Of a stretch of 40,339 nt of DNA, positions 32,904 through 40,339 are shown piece after piece. The stretch comes from Verrucomicrobiales bacterium. GTDB taxonomy: Bacteria; Verrucomicrobiota; Verrucomicrobiia; Limisphaerales; UBA11320. The translations under genes and the position numbers were made by a program. The first letter of the stretch is position 1. Each line of letters starts with the position of its first letter. Below the pieces are notes generated by a model. It saw only the letters and a program-made list of their open reading frames with translations. It ran no database searches and was not told the DNA's origin. The DNA lies in assembly GCA_016793885.1 (NCBI GenBank), contig JAEUHE010000153.1, forward strand, positions 1-40,339, written 5' to 3'.

Positions 32904-35642
32904 CTAACGTGAACCCGCCAGGATATTCCCTAGAAGCCGCGGCCTCGACGAAGGGGCCAACAATCCCTGGTCGCCCGTCCCGAACGGCGATTCGAATCGC
33001 CAGGCCCACAGGCTGCCATCGCCCGCCAACGTGAGGATTTCCCTCCCCACAGAAGCGAGCGCCACCCAATCGGAATGAATTCCCACCTGCTTCGCCTTGG
33101 CTGATTCGGGTGCTTCGACCGGCGATTTGGGAAAACGCCATTTCCACAGAGTTCCATCCGCTCTCAACGAAATCAAGGTCCCTCGGTCTCCTCCGCTAGC
33201 GACATCGATCCAATGGCTTTTCGTCTCCCCATCGATGGGAATGTTCGCTGGCTTGTAACTCCACCGGCGGCCATTGTGGGAACTTTGCCACGCCGCCACA
33301 ATCTCGAGTTGTCCATTGGGTTGGATGCCCACCTTAAAGGGTCCGGTTGGGTCGGACTCGCTCCAGGCAGTGGTGTGTCGCGGGGCGCGGCCCGAATCCA
33401 GGTAAAACGCCCGGCCCAGTTCCGTCGTGTCGTCGAGTTTGATCCGATCCGCCATCGGTGGGTTCTCATGGGGGTGAACCCAGGCGCTTCCATCCTTTCT
33501 TAGCAGCTGAAACCCGTAACCCCAGCCTTCGGAGGTCTTGCGAAGGTCGGTCCAATCCTGGTGAGCTGATATTTCCGACGGCACTTCGTGCGACAGACCT
33601 TGGTATTCACGGACCGCTCCGAGCTTGGCTTTCTGCCAAACCCACAACGTCCCATTGGACGCAAGAAGCAGGACCCCCGATCGATACGGGACGGCCTGCT
33701 TCCAATCGCGGTCCTTCCCAAAGCGGACCATTCGAACAGGGGCACTCGGGTGGGGTTGCGTGGATCGGGCTGAAGTATGCTGCAGTTGCGGCTCCGCGGA
33801 TACCCAGAGCGAACCATCCTTTTGGATCCCCACCACGTCGAGAGCGGCATGCACGACCTGGGCCCAGTTACTGCCCCCGACGGGGAGAATCGGCTGGGTC
33901 AGCGATCCCACCACGTAGTGCCCGAAGTAACGATCCCATAGCTTTGGAAGGGGCGTCTCGTGATTGGCGCTCCAGCTGCGGCCATCAGCCGCAGTGAACG
34001 TCAGAGCGCGCCACTGAGCGTCGATTTGAATGTTCTCCTCGATCTTGAATTGTGCCGTTCCGTGCGGGTTCTCGAGCGGGGTTATTCGTTCCCAGGCTCG
34101 ATGATAGATCAAGGAACTCAGCGCGATGGAGCCGACCAAGGCGACCCCCAGGGTAAGGCCGTTCCTCTTCCAGAGTTCCGGTCCGACCTCCACGCGATAA
34201 GAATTGCGCACACTGCGCCACCACATCGATGCCACCAGGGTGCTCACGATCAGGATGACTGCCAGCGGGCTGCGAATGGCGTCTAGCATCCAGGGAGCAG
34301 GCTGGTATGCCAACGCCAAGCTCATCGCCAACGCCATCAACAGGCAGAAGGCGGTGGTTGATACGGCATGCATGACCGATCGGCTCATGGATGACGCGAA
34401 AACGGAAAGCGTCAGAAGTCCCAAAGAAACCAAGGCCAACTCCACCAACGGCTCGGGATGGAACGGAAGGGACTGAACACCTTGGGCAAAGAGGAGTGCC
34501 CAACGGGAGAAACCTCCCTCGCTTTCCAATTGTGCCCTCTCTTGAATCAAGCTCATTGGGTCGAAGCGTGACTCGGAGAAGAGTTGGTTCCGCTCCAGGG
34601 CGATCGGAAGAATGCTGCCTGCCAGGAGGGTGATGACCACCATCACGATAACCTTGATCGCGACTTGAGTGGATCGGGGGTAGGGCAGGGTGAGCTGGCT
34701 TTCCCAAGTGCCGAGGCGACGCTCCTCGGAAATCATGTGGCACCCCATTAGGACCGGGAGCACCAGCCAGCTCACCCAGTAGTAGGTACAGGCCAGCTCC
34801 GCGGTGGCATTGCGGCTGAGATCGATCGAGGACCGCAGAGCGATTACTGCGAGATGTGCCACCAGGTTCCATGGGATGAAGGTTAGGAATCCGCGGTGCA
34901 TCCGCAGCTCCTTGCACCAGAGTGTCATCCCAGGGCGTCGATGGCAAAATTCAGCGAACCACGCTGGGAGTCTGGGGCCAGGTTTGCTAGCATCGATCAT
35001 CGTGATCACCTCCAGGGGCGATCCTCGGTGCTCCAGCCGCAGAAAGAGCCGGAAGGCTGACGACAGACATGCAACCACATAGACGGCGAGCAGGGCGGTT
35101 ACATACGCCTCCGAATTGGTGACCCGGCCCTCCAGAAAACTTTCACTGAACATGATTGGGACGGTGGGCCCTAACGCTGCAATCCAGAAGGCGGTGATGG
35201 TGGATCGGGTGATCAGGATCGCCCAAAGCCCGCCGGAAAGTAACGCTGCTGCCAGTAGCGGAGTCCTGACCTGCAGCGCTGCCAGCTCGGCTGGGGTGTG
35301 GTTTACGGTGAAGTGAAATTGGAAAACCTGCCACCAGCCCCACCACAGCAGCATGGTGAAACACGCCAGGAGCAAAGCCTTGAGTCCCCAGACCCGCGCT
35401 CGAGAGATGGGCTGGCTGAGGAACTGGCCAATCATGTTCGGAGAGATTTCGCGTCCGAATGCGCCTATGACCATCAGGATGGCGAGAATGGGGCAGACCA
35501 TCATCAAGGGAATGCCAACCAACCCAAAACTCACTCCTTGGCCAAACTGCCGCGGTACCAGCTTAACGAGGAGAAGCAGGACGACGATGAGCACCACGTT
35601 GGGCAGCAGCATCCTGACTTCCTTGCGGATCCATGGGCTCAT
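32904..35642 (-). CDS. ABC-2 type permease with C-terminal RCC1-like domain
   Basis: 912 residues. The first ~540 residues hold about a dozen hydrophobic segments (for example NVVLIVVLLLLVKLV, IPLMMVCPILAILMVIGAFG, VIVMVVITLLAGSILPIAL), arranged like two ABC-2 halves, with the cytoplasmic-looking ISEERRLGTWESQL before the later helices. The last ~370 residues are soluble and repeat short motifs of RCC1/propeller type: KDGSLWVS, SNGTLWVWQ, KDGSAWVH, ADGTLWKWRF and GDGSLWAWRF. This part probably lies outside the membrane. The start overlaps the ATPase stop by 4 bp (ATGA). It probably forms an exporter with that ATPase; the propeller may bind a partner or substrate. I know of no standard transporter with this tail. 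Confidence 0.83.
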   Translation of the reverse strand: MSPWIRKEVRMLLPNVVLIVVLLLLVKLVPRQFGQGVSFGLVGIPLMMVCPILAILMVIGAFGREISPNMIGQFLSQPISRARVWGLKALLLACFTMLLWWGWWQVFQFHFTVNHTPAELAALQVRTPLLAAALLSGGLWAILITRSTITAFWIAALGPTVPIMFSESFLEGRVTNSEAYVTALLAVYVVACLSSAFRLFLRLEHRGSPLEVITMIDASKPGPRLPAWFAEFCHRRPGMTLWCKELRMHRGFLTFIPWNLVAHLAVIALRSSIDLSRNATAELACTYYWVSWLVLPVLMGCHMISEERRLGTWESQLTLPYPRSTQVAIKVIVMVVITLLAGSILPIALERNQLFSESRFDPMSLIQERAQLESEGGFSRWALLFAQGVQSLPFHPEPLVELALVSLGLLTLSVFASSMSRSVMHAVSTTAFCLLMALAMSLALAYQPAPWMLDAIRSPLAVILIVSTLVASMWWRSVRNSYRVEVGPELWKRNGLTLGVALVGSIALSSLIYHRAWERITPLENPHGTAQFKIEENIQIDAQWRALTFTAADGRSWSANHETPLPKLWDRYFGHYVVGSLTQPILPVGGSNWAQVVHAALDVVGIQKDGSLWVSAEPQLQHTSARSTQPHPSAPVRMVRFGKDRDWKQAVPYRSGVLLLASNGTLWVWQKAKLGAVREYQGLSHEVPSEISAHQDWTDLRKTSEGWGYGFQLLRKDGSAWVHPHENPPMADRIKLDDTTELGRAFYLDSGRAPRHTTAWSESDPTGPFKVGIQPNGQLEIVAAWQSSHNGRRWSYKPANIPIDGETKSHWIDVASGGDRGTLISLRADGTLWKWRFPKSPVEAPESAKAKQVGIHSDWVALASVGREILTLAGDGSLWAWRFESPFGTGDQGLLAPSSRPRLLGNILAGSR

Positions 35643-36547
35643 GCGTGGGCCTTCCTCAGGTTTTGGGACGCGACGAAGATTTCTTCCAGCGTCAGGGATT
35701 CACTGCGGAGTTCCTCGGTTTTCATGGACTTCAGCTGAGCCATCAATCGATCAGGATTCCGGTTGGTTAAGATCTGCGCCTCTCGTCCGTTCTGGGTTAT
35801 CTGCAGCACCTCGCTGAGCTGCAAGGTTTCGGGAACTTCCTGGAACCGAACGCTGATTCGTCGGAACTGCTCGCGCGCGGCGTCGGCTTCCATGCTGAGA
35901 AGTTCCTTGCCCTGATCGATAATCGTGAATTCATCGATCAAGCCTTCGAATTCGGAAATGAGGTGAGTCGACACAAATACCGTCCGGTTCTCTGGATCGC
36001 CGGATTGATAGGCTCCGATAACCGTTTGAATGAATTCGCGTCGCACGATGGGATCCAAACCGGAGGTGGGCTCATCAAGGACTAACAGCTCGGGTTCGGG
36101 AGCGATGGCGGTGATGAGGGCCAGCTGGGTGCGCTGCCCTTTCGACATCGAATTCGCTTTCTGCTTCTCCGTGAGGCCGAATCGTTGGAGTAGATCGGCC
36201 TCGATGTCTCGATTCCAATGACTGCGAAACGACGCATAGTAGTCGAGCGTTTCTCGCACCGACATCCACGGGTAAAAGGCGACTGCATCGGGGACATAGG
36301 ACAATCGGGACTTCACCCCGACCTCGTCGCGCTGGGGATCCAACCCGAAGACCCTTACGCTGCCGCCGAGAGGCCGGAGCAGATTGAGCAGGCATTTGAT
36401 GGTGGTGGTTTTGCCGGCTCCATTCCGGCCAAAAAATCCATAGCAGCGCCCTGGTTGGACGCGCAGGTTTAGCCCGCACACGGCATCCTGTTTGCCGTAG
36501 CGTTGAGTCAGATCCTTGATTTCGATGGCGGGTGGCGAGGTGCTCAT
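35639..36547 (-). CDS. ABC transporter ATP-binding protein
   Basis: 302 residues with Walker A G40-RNGAGKTT, signature MSKGQRTQLAL (degenerate from LSGGQ), Walker B LLVLDEPTSGLDP and the H-loop STHLI. The C-terminal ~90 residues form the extension common in drug or lantibiotic-type exporters. It overlaps the GntR regulator upstream and the permease downstream by 4 bp each, so the three are translated in one coupled operon. The arrangement resembles YtrA-YtrB systems, which respond to envelope-active antibiotics in Firmicutes; the substrate here is unknown. Confidence 0.93.
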   Translation of the reverse strand: MSTSPPAIEIKDLTQRYGKQDAVCGLNLRVQPGRCYGFFGRNGAGKTTTIKCLLNLLRPLGGSVRVFGLDPQRDEVGVKSRLSYVPDAVAFYPWMSVRETLDYYASFRSHWNRDIEADLLQRFGLTEKQKANSMSKGQRTQLALITAIAPEPELLVLDEPTSGLDPIVRREFIQTVIGAYQSGDPENRTVFVSTHLISEFEGLIDEFTIIDQGKELLSMEADAAREQFRRISVRFQEVPETLQLSEVLQITQNGREAQILTNRNPDRLMAQLKSMKTEELRSESLTLEEIFVASQNLRKAHA

Positions 36548-36981
36548 ACGTTGCGTTTCGTTGCCGGTTTGGGGGATGGCTGTTCCTCGGTGGGAAGTGC
36601 TTTGTCACGAAAGTATTCCAGCCGCTCGGCCACCAGCTTCAGGAACTGTTCTTCGGTGACCTGGAGGTGATGAGCGGTGACGACCGCCTCGTCGATTTCC
36701 TTGATCAGCAGCTTGTCGCGGACGTTCTTGGTGAATGGGCTATTGCCGGATTTCAGGAAGCACCCACGGCCGGGAATGTTCTCCACGATGCCCTGGGCCT
36801 CCAGTTCGGTGTAGGCTTTGGCTATGGTGTTGCGGTTGATCCTCAGTTCCTCCGAAAGCGGTCGGATCCCAGGAAGGGCTTCCCCCGGTCGCAGTTTGCC
36901 GGAGGCCGCCGCATACCGGATCTGGTCCACCAACTGAAGGTAGACCGGCTTACCCGTGGAGAAATCGATCTGGATATACAT
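36544..36981 (-). CDS. GntR-family (YtrA subfamily) transcriptional regulator
   Basis: About 145 residues. The N-terminal winged helix-turn-helix reads PVYLQLVDQIRYAAASGKL, LPGIRPLSEELRINRNTIAKAY and GIVENIPGRGCFL, followed by a short helical tail of ~65 residues instead of a large ligand domain, as in YtrA regulators linked to ABC operons. I chose ATG 36981 (MYIQIDFSTGKPVY), which matches the usual family start; the alternative ATG 36996 lies inside the operator palindrome and upstream of the predicted transcription start. It likely represses its own operon. Confidence 0.87.
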   Translation of the reverse strand: MYIQIDFSTGKPVYLQLVDQIRYAAASGKLRPGEALPGIRPLSEELRINRNTIAKAYTELEAQGIVENIPGRGCFLKSGNSPFTKNVRDKLLIKEIDEAVVTAHHLQVTEEQFLKLVAERLEYFRDKALPTEEQPSPKPATKRNV

Positions 36982-36990
36982 ACTGTCTAC

Positions 36991-37028
36991 TGTCATACAC
37001 CACTATGACACCTGGGTTGGGTTGTCAA
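36991..37028 (-). promoter_or_regulatory. Operator-promoter of the GntR-ABC operon
   Basis: TGTCATA (36991-36997) and TATGACA (37004-37010) form a perfect 7-bp inverted repeat with a 6-bp spacer. On the minus strand a consensus TTGACA lies at 37023-37028 and a weak -10 CATAGT at 37002-37007, with 15-bp spacing. The palindrome overlaps the -10 box, which is what an autorepressor would use. The predicted transcript would start near 36995, leaving a short leader before ATG 36981. Confidence 0.6.
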
Positions 37029-37080
37029 GGGGGAGTTTCTTGGGCGGCTCGTCATTGTAATCGGTCTCGGGTGGCGGGTG

Positions 37081-37175
37081 GTGGGCAGTGGGCAGTGGGC
37101 AGTGGGCAGTGGGGGTCAGTTGTCAGTTGTCAGTGGTCAGTGGTCAGTGGTCAGTGGTCAGTGGTCAGTGGTCAG
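37081..37175. repeat. Heptanucleotide tandem repeat
   Basis: Four copies of GTGGGCA, then two of TCAGTTG and six of TCAGTGG in strict 7-bp register, ending in a partial TCAG. The region 36997-37209 holds no gene; it lies between the GntR operon promoter and the mnmE stop. Such a tract is prone to slippage, and its length probably varies among strains. Confidence 0.92.
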
Positions 37176-37209
37176 AACTCCTCACTCCTCCCTCATCCCT
37201 CGCTCCCCG

Positions 37210-38577
37210 CTACTTCCCAATACAGAACTGACTGAAAATCGAATCGAGCAAATCCTCGGTGGTGGTTTTTCCGACGATTTCGCCGACGGCATTGGTCGCG
37301 ATGTGCAACTCCATGGCTACCACCTCTAACGTCAGGTGGCCCGCCAATGACTCCGCCGCCGCTTGAGTCGCTTGCCGCGCGCGACGCAGCGCCTCCTGAT
37401 GGCGTGCGTTGATCGTGACCTGCAGCATTTCCGAGCTCAGTTCTCCGCTCCACGACAGATCCTTAATAGTGTCGCGGAGTTGCTCGAGGCCGGCCCCCGT
37501 GCAACAACTCGTCTCAACCACCCGATGCGGATGCGAGGGCAGGGTGAGCTGCGATGGAAGATCCGACTTGTTGCAGATCACGATCACTTTGCGTTTGGCC
37601 AGCGCCTGGAGCTGCTGCGCGTCCTCGGGATGCAACGGCTCCGAGCGATCGAATACCTGCAGGATGAGTTCGGCGGCGGACAGACTTTCACGGCTTCGTC
37701 GGATTCCCTCCTGCTCCACCAGATCCTCTGATTCGCGCAGCCCGGCGGTGTCGATAAAGACGACGGGGATCCCGCGGACGTTGGCGGTTTCCTCGATGGT
37801 ATCGCGCGTCGTTCCTGCGATGGGGGATACGATCGCGCGATTACGTCCGAGCAGCTCGTTCAGCAGGCTCGACTTGCCCGAGTTGGGGCGTCCGACGATG
37901 GCCGCCCGGATGCCGCGCCGCAGGAGCTGACCTTCGTTGGCGGTGCGCAGCAGCCTGTCCATGAATTCCACCGCCTCTTGCAGACGCTGAAGCAGTTGGG
38001 TGTGAGTGTCGGGCGCGATGTCCTCGTCCGGAAAGTCGATATGAGCTTCGACATGAGCCAAGGTTTTCATCAGCGCATCGCGAAGAGTGTTGATGCGCTG
38101 GGAGAGTTTACCTTCGAGTTGCTCGTTGGCGGCGCTGAGCGCCAGCTCCGTGCGCGCGTGAATGATGTCCGCGACGGCTTCGGCTTGCGCGAGGTCGATC
38201 CGCCCGTTGAGAAACGCGCGACGGGTGAATTCGCCCGGCTCCGCAGGCCGTGCCCCGGACGCCAGGATCGCCTGAAGCACTTGTTGGGTCGCCACGATCC
38301 CGCCATGGCACGACATCTCCACGACATCCTCTCGAGTGAAGGTCCGAGGCGCGCGGAACACGGTCAGGAGAACTTCGTCGATGGGCTTCCCGCGCCAGCA
38401 GGCATGCCCGTAATGGACGGTGTGGGACGCTGCCTCAGACGGTTTCCAATCGGGCTTGCGGACGGCGACAAAACACTGGCTGGCTACCTCGAATGCGGTT
38501 GGCCCGGAGATACGAATGACCGCAAGTCCGCCTTCACCCAGCGGTGTGGCGATAGCGGCAATGGTGTCGGTCAGCAT
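37210..38577 (-). CDS. mnmE: tRNA modification GTPase MnmE
   Basis: 455 residues, complete. The N-terminal folate-binding region starts DTIAAIATPLGEGGLAVIRISG and includes the conserved PGEFTRRAFLNGR. The inserted G domain has G1 GRPNSGKSS, G2/K-loop GTTRDTIEE, G3 DTAGL and G4 NKSD. The C-terminus ends in FCIGK, the invariant motif with the functional Cys. With MnmG it builds the cmnm5/nm5 modification on wobble U34 of certain tRNAs; mnmG is not in this window. It follows a small gene on the same strand by 37 bp and probably shares its transcript. Confidence 0.97.
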   Translation of the reverse strand: MLTDTIAAIATPLGEGGLAVIRISGPTAFEVASQCFVAVRKPDWKPSEAASHTVHYGHACWRGKPIDEVLLTVFRAPRTFTREDVVEMSCHGGIVATQQVLQAILASGARPAEPGEFTRRAFLNGRIDLAQAEAVADIIHARTELALSAANEQLEGKLSQRINTLRDALMKTLAHVEAHIDFPDEDIAPDTHTQLLQRLQEAVEFMDRLLRTANEGQLLRRGIRAAIVGRPNSGKSSLLNELLGRNRAIVSPIAGTTRDTIEETANVRGIPVVFIDTAGLRESEDLVEQEGIRRSRESLSAAELILQVFDRSEPLHPEDAQQLQALAKRKVIVICNKSDLPSQLTLPSHPHRVVETSCCTGAGLEQLRDTIKDLSWSGELSSEMLQVTINARHQEALRRARQATQAAAESLAGHLTLEVVAMELHIATNAVGEIVGKTTTEDLLDSIFSQFCIGK

Positions 38578-38614
38578 GGCGCGGATCCAGGTGGTTTCGG
38601 GTGAGGGCCTTGAG

Positions 38615-38869
38615 TCACACGTGACGACAGTTGCCCGGCTGATTCTCTGCGTCCTGCCCTTGCAGGTGCATGCGGGCTTTTTGGTAGCTCTTTTTGTGCA
38701 GGTAATGGAGCAGGTTGGGATCGGTCGTCGGGGGAAGTGTCCGGGTCAGCTGATCGATACGTTCGAACAACGGGAGCAGATTGGGCTTGGGATTGGAGGA
38801 AGCCATCCGGGCGATCGCGCCTTCCAGTTCGAGAAGGGCATCCAGAATTTGCTGCTGTGTCTCAGTCAT
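38615..38869 (-). CDS. Small hypothetical protein upstream of mnmE
   Basis: 84 residues from ATG 38869 (a GTG at 38905 would add 12 residues). The sequence begins with a helix (ETQQQILDALLELEGAIARM), followed by a helical middle and HYLHKKSYQKARMHLQG near the end. I do not recognise a family. It is cytoplasmic, charged and shows no membrane segment. It lies 37 bp upstream of mnmE on the same strand and shares a divergent 89-bp promoter region with the Tm-1-like gene. The helix pattern may support dimerisation; no function is proposed. Confidence 0.65.
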   Translation of the reverse strand: MTETQQQILDALLELEGAIARMASSNPKPNLLPLFERIDQLTRTLPPTTDPNLLHYLHKKSYQKARMHLQGQDAENQPGNCRHV

Positions 38870-38958
38870 GGGAGGACTCTGCCTGAGGAGCGACGTCGGA
38901 TCCACTCGATTTCAGTGGTCCCTGATCCGGCTCGCGAGTAAGGTCGTCCCAGACTCCT

Positions 38959-40182
38959 ATGGCGATTATTGCTTTGATCGGAACGATGGATACCAAGGGC
39001 GACGAGTTCGCGTTCGTCGCCCAGCGGATTCACGAGCGTGGGCATCGCACCCTGGTGATTGATGTGGGAACTTTGGAGCCGCCTAAGCTGGCACCGGACA
39101 TCAGCCGGGAGGAGGTGGCGCTGGCTGCGGGAGTGGACCTGGCCGGGCTGGTCGCCCGCAAGGACCGAGGCGAGTGCGTGGCTGCGATGGCGAAGGGTGC
39201 CCCGGCTGTGCTGGCGCGTCTCGTGGCTCAAGGGAGGATCGATGGTGTCATCTCCCTGGGCGGAGGCGGCGGCACGGCCATCGGCACTGCCGCCATGCGA
39301 GCGCTGCCCATCGGCTTTCCCAAAGTGATGGTGAGCACCTTGGCGGGTGGCAACGTGACGCCCTACGTCGGCGCCAAGGATATTGTGATGATCCCCAGCA
39401 TCGTTGATGTGGCGGGGATCAATCGCATCTCGCGTCAGATCCTAACCCGTGCTGCCGGCGCGATCTGCGGCATGGCCGAGGTCAAGGTTCCCGCCGGCCA
39501 GGATCGTCCCTTGATCGCCGCCAGTCAGTTTGGGAATACCACTGCCTGTGTGGATCAGGCTCGCCGCATCCTGGAGACGGCCGGCTTTGAGGTGATGGTG
39601 TTCCATGCCACCGGCGTGGGCGGGAGGACCATGGAGGCGCTGATCGAATCCGGCATGTTTGAGGGCGTTCTCGACATCACCACCACCGAATGGGCCGATG
39701 AGCTGGTGGGCGGCATCCTCGGTGCCGGTCCGACTCGACTCGAAGCCGCCGCTCGGAAGGGGGTTCCGGCCATCGTGACCCCGGGCTGTTTGGACATGGT
39801 GAACTTTGGGCCGCCGGAGACCGTTCCGGCCAAGTTTAAGGGGCGAAACTTCTATCAGCATAATCCGCAGGTCACTTTAATGCGCACGACCCCGGAGGAG
39901 GCGGAGCAATTAGGCAGGATTCTGGCCGAGAAGATCAACTTGTCCACCGCACCGGTGACAGTCTTGCTGCCGCTGAAAGCCATCAGTGTCATCAGCGCCC
40001 CCGGCAAACCGTTTCATGATGCAGCCGCCGACGCGGCGCTGTTCGGTAGCCTCAAGCGATCGCTCCGGAAGGACATTCCGGTGATCGAGATGGATTGCGA
40101 GATTAACGATCCGGCCTTCGCGGAGGCATGTGCGCGGACTCTGCTTGCGAGCCTGAAGCCCAAGTCGAGCGTGCAAGGGTAG
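38959..40182 (+). CDS. Tm-1-like ATP-binding / UPF0261 family protein
   Basis: 407 residues matching the UPF0261 (Tm-1-like) family. The N-terminus is IALIGTMDTKGDEF, followed by GVISLGGGGGTAIGTAAMRALPIGFPKVMVST (glycine-rich nucleotide loop), TPYVGAKDIVMIPSIVDVAGIN, and in the second domain FGNTT, FHATGVGGRTMEALIESG and a C-terminal segment ending near FHDAAADAALF. The plant homologue Tm-1 binds a viral replication protein with ATP; bacterial members have no agreed role, and some lie near catabolic operons. Length is normal and the gene is complete. It is divergent from the small gene and mnmE. Confidence 0.9.
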   Translation: MAIIALIGTMDTKGDEFAFVAQRIHERGHRTLVIDVGTLEPPKLAPDISREEVALAAGVDLAGLVARKDRGECVAAMAKGAPAVLARLVAQGRIDGVISLGGGGGTAIGTAAMRALPIGFPKVMVSTLAGGNVTPYVGAKDIVMIPSIVDVAGINRISRQILTRAAGAICGMAEVKVPAGQDRPLIAASQFGNTTACVDQARRILETAGFEVMVFHATGVGGRTMEALIESGMFEGVLDITTTEWADELVGGILGAGPTRLEAAARKGVPAIVTPGCLDMVNFGPPETVPAKFKGRNFYQHNPQVTLMRTTPEEAEQLGRILAEKINLSTAPVTVLLPLKAISVISAPGKPFHDAAADAALFGSLKRSLRKDIPVIEMDCEINDPAFAEACARTLLASLKPKSSVQG

Positions 40183-40185
40183 AAG

Positions 40186-40216
40186 CCTCGAACCCGTAGG
40201 GTTCAAAGAAATTAGC
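40186..40216 (-). repeat. Fragment of the palindromic repeat family
   Basis: GAACCC-GTA-GGGTTC (40190-40204) followed by AAATTAGCC corresponds to hairpin C and the boundary AGATTAGCC of the repeat units, closest to the variant at 18275-18361. It lies just after the Tm-1-like gene. The hairpin could also help end that transcript, but the T-run (TTTTTT about 40 bp on) is too far for a standard terminator. Confidence 0.6.
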
Positions 40217-40253
40217 CAACAGCTGAGGTGAACCAATCAAGGTATTTTTTAGG

Positions 40254-40339
40254 TTAGGCCGCCATTTCTTGAGCGATCTGGCGAGCGCGTTTTGCGATGG
40301 GAGCTTTGCGTTGTTCGAGCTGTTTTAGATACAACTCAT
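40254..40339 (-). CDS. C-terminal fragment of an unknown gene running off the edge
   Basis: On the minus strand an open frame enters from the right edge and stops at TAA (40254-40256). The visible ~27 residues end KRARQIAQEMAA and are basic, helical and Ala/Gln-rich. This is too short to identify; a transposase or DNA-binding tail is possible but unsupported. The reading frame could also be chance. Confidence 0.35.
   Translation of the reverse strand, partial: ELYLKQLEQRKAPIAKRARQIAQEMAA

Noticed and set aside
40205-40252. Intrinsic terminator after the Tm-1-like gene
   Set aside because: The TTTTTT run is about 40 bp from the only clear hairpin, too far for standard termination.

Overview
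The window looks like part of the chromosome of a Verrucomicrobiota bacterium, probably of the Pedosphaera/Limisphaerales type. This is inferred from gene families, since there is no rRNA in the window. The markers are a DUF1501 Tat-exported protein, a DUF1549/DUF1553 (PSD1-type) cytochrome, a PVC-type heme protein with a dehydrogenase-like propeller, a CxPxR sulfatase, a pseudopilin with an exact H-X9-DG motif, and secreted proteins ending in a GYVLESTTD...W...FFRLRK-like tail. Base composition is GC-rich and gene density is high on both strands.

Layout. 1-111: two long hairpins. 287-9217: a secreted vanadium-type haloperoxidase, a large secreted protein with three 711-bp LamG-like repeats, a strong intrinsic terminator, a hybrid histidine kinase and a DUF1501 protein. 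9282-16803: a DsbA-like protein and an SDR reductase (minus strand), a WD40-PSD1 cytochrome followed within 3 bp by a SUI1/YciH factor, a tRNA-dihydrouridine synthase and a small unknown protein. 16954-24759: an esterase and a divergent sulfatase, a CoA-binding protein, an NHL-like secreted protein, a pair of HtrA-like proteins (one intact, one degenerate with an inserted PDZ) and a pseudopilin. 25147-30835: a Gfo/Idh/MocA oxidoreductase followed by a 1547-residue fusion of isochorismatase-like, ThuA-like, propeller, HEAT-like and cytochrome c parts. 32904-36981: a GntR/YtrA-type regulator, ABC ATPase and ABC-2 permease operon. 37210-40182: mnmE with a small upstream gene, and a divergent Tm-1-like/UPF0261 protein. 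A gene fragment runs off the right edge.

The most distinctive locus is 30979-32890. A single-domain HUH/Y1 transposase of the IS200/RAYT type sits inside a tandem array of six 207-208-bp units with a 223-224-bp period, two upstream and four downstream. Each unit is a chain of palindromes with two further hairpins nested inside an 11-bp stem. Two linker types alternate, so the true higher-order repeat is a ~448-bp dimer, and the transposase lies between dimers. A full-length inverted copy (24913-25134), a half copy (10861-10951), a variant (18275-18361) and a fragment (40186-40216) lie elsewhere in the window. This resembles a REP/RAYT system with an unusually large and complex repeat unit.

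Functionally, the region mixes polymer and sugar catabolism (sulfatase, esterase, Gfo/Idh/MocA enzyme, heme-linked dehydrogenase), envelope homeostasis (HtrA pair, YtrA-type ABC operon, hybrid kinase) and translation or tRNA housekeeping (SUI1, Dus, MnmE). No tRNA, rRNA or CRISPR array was recognised.
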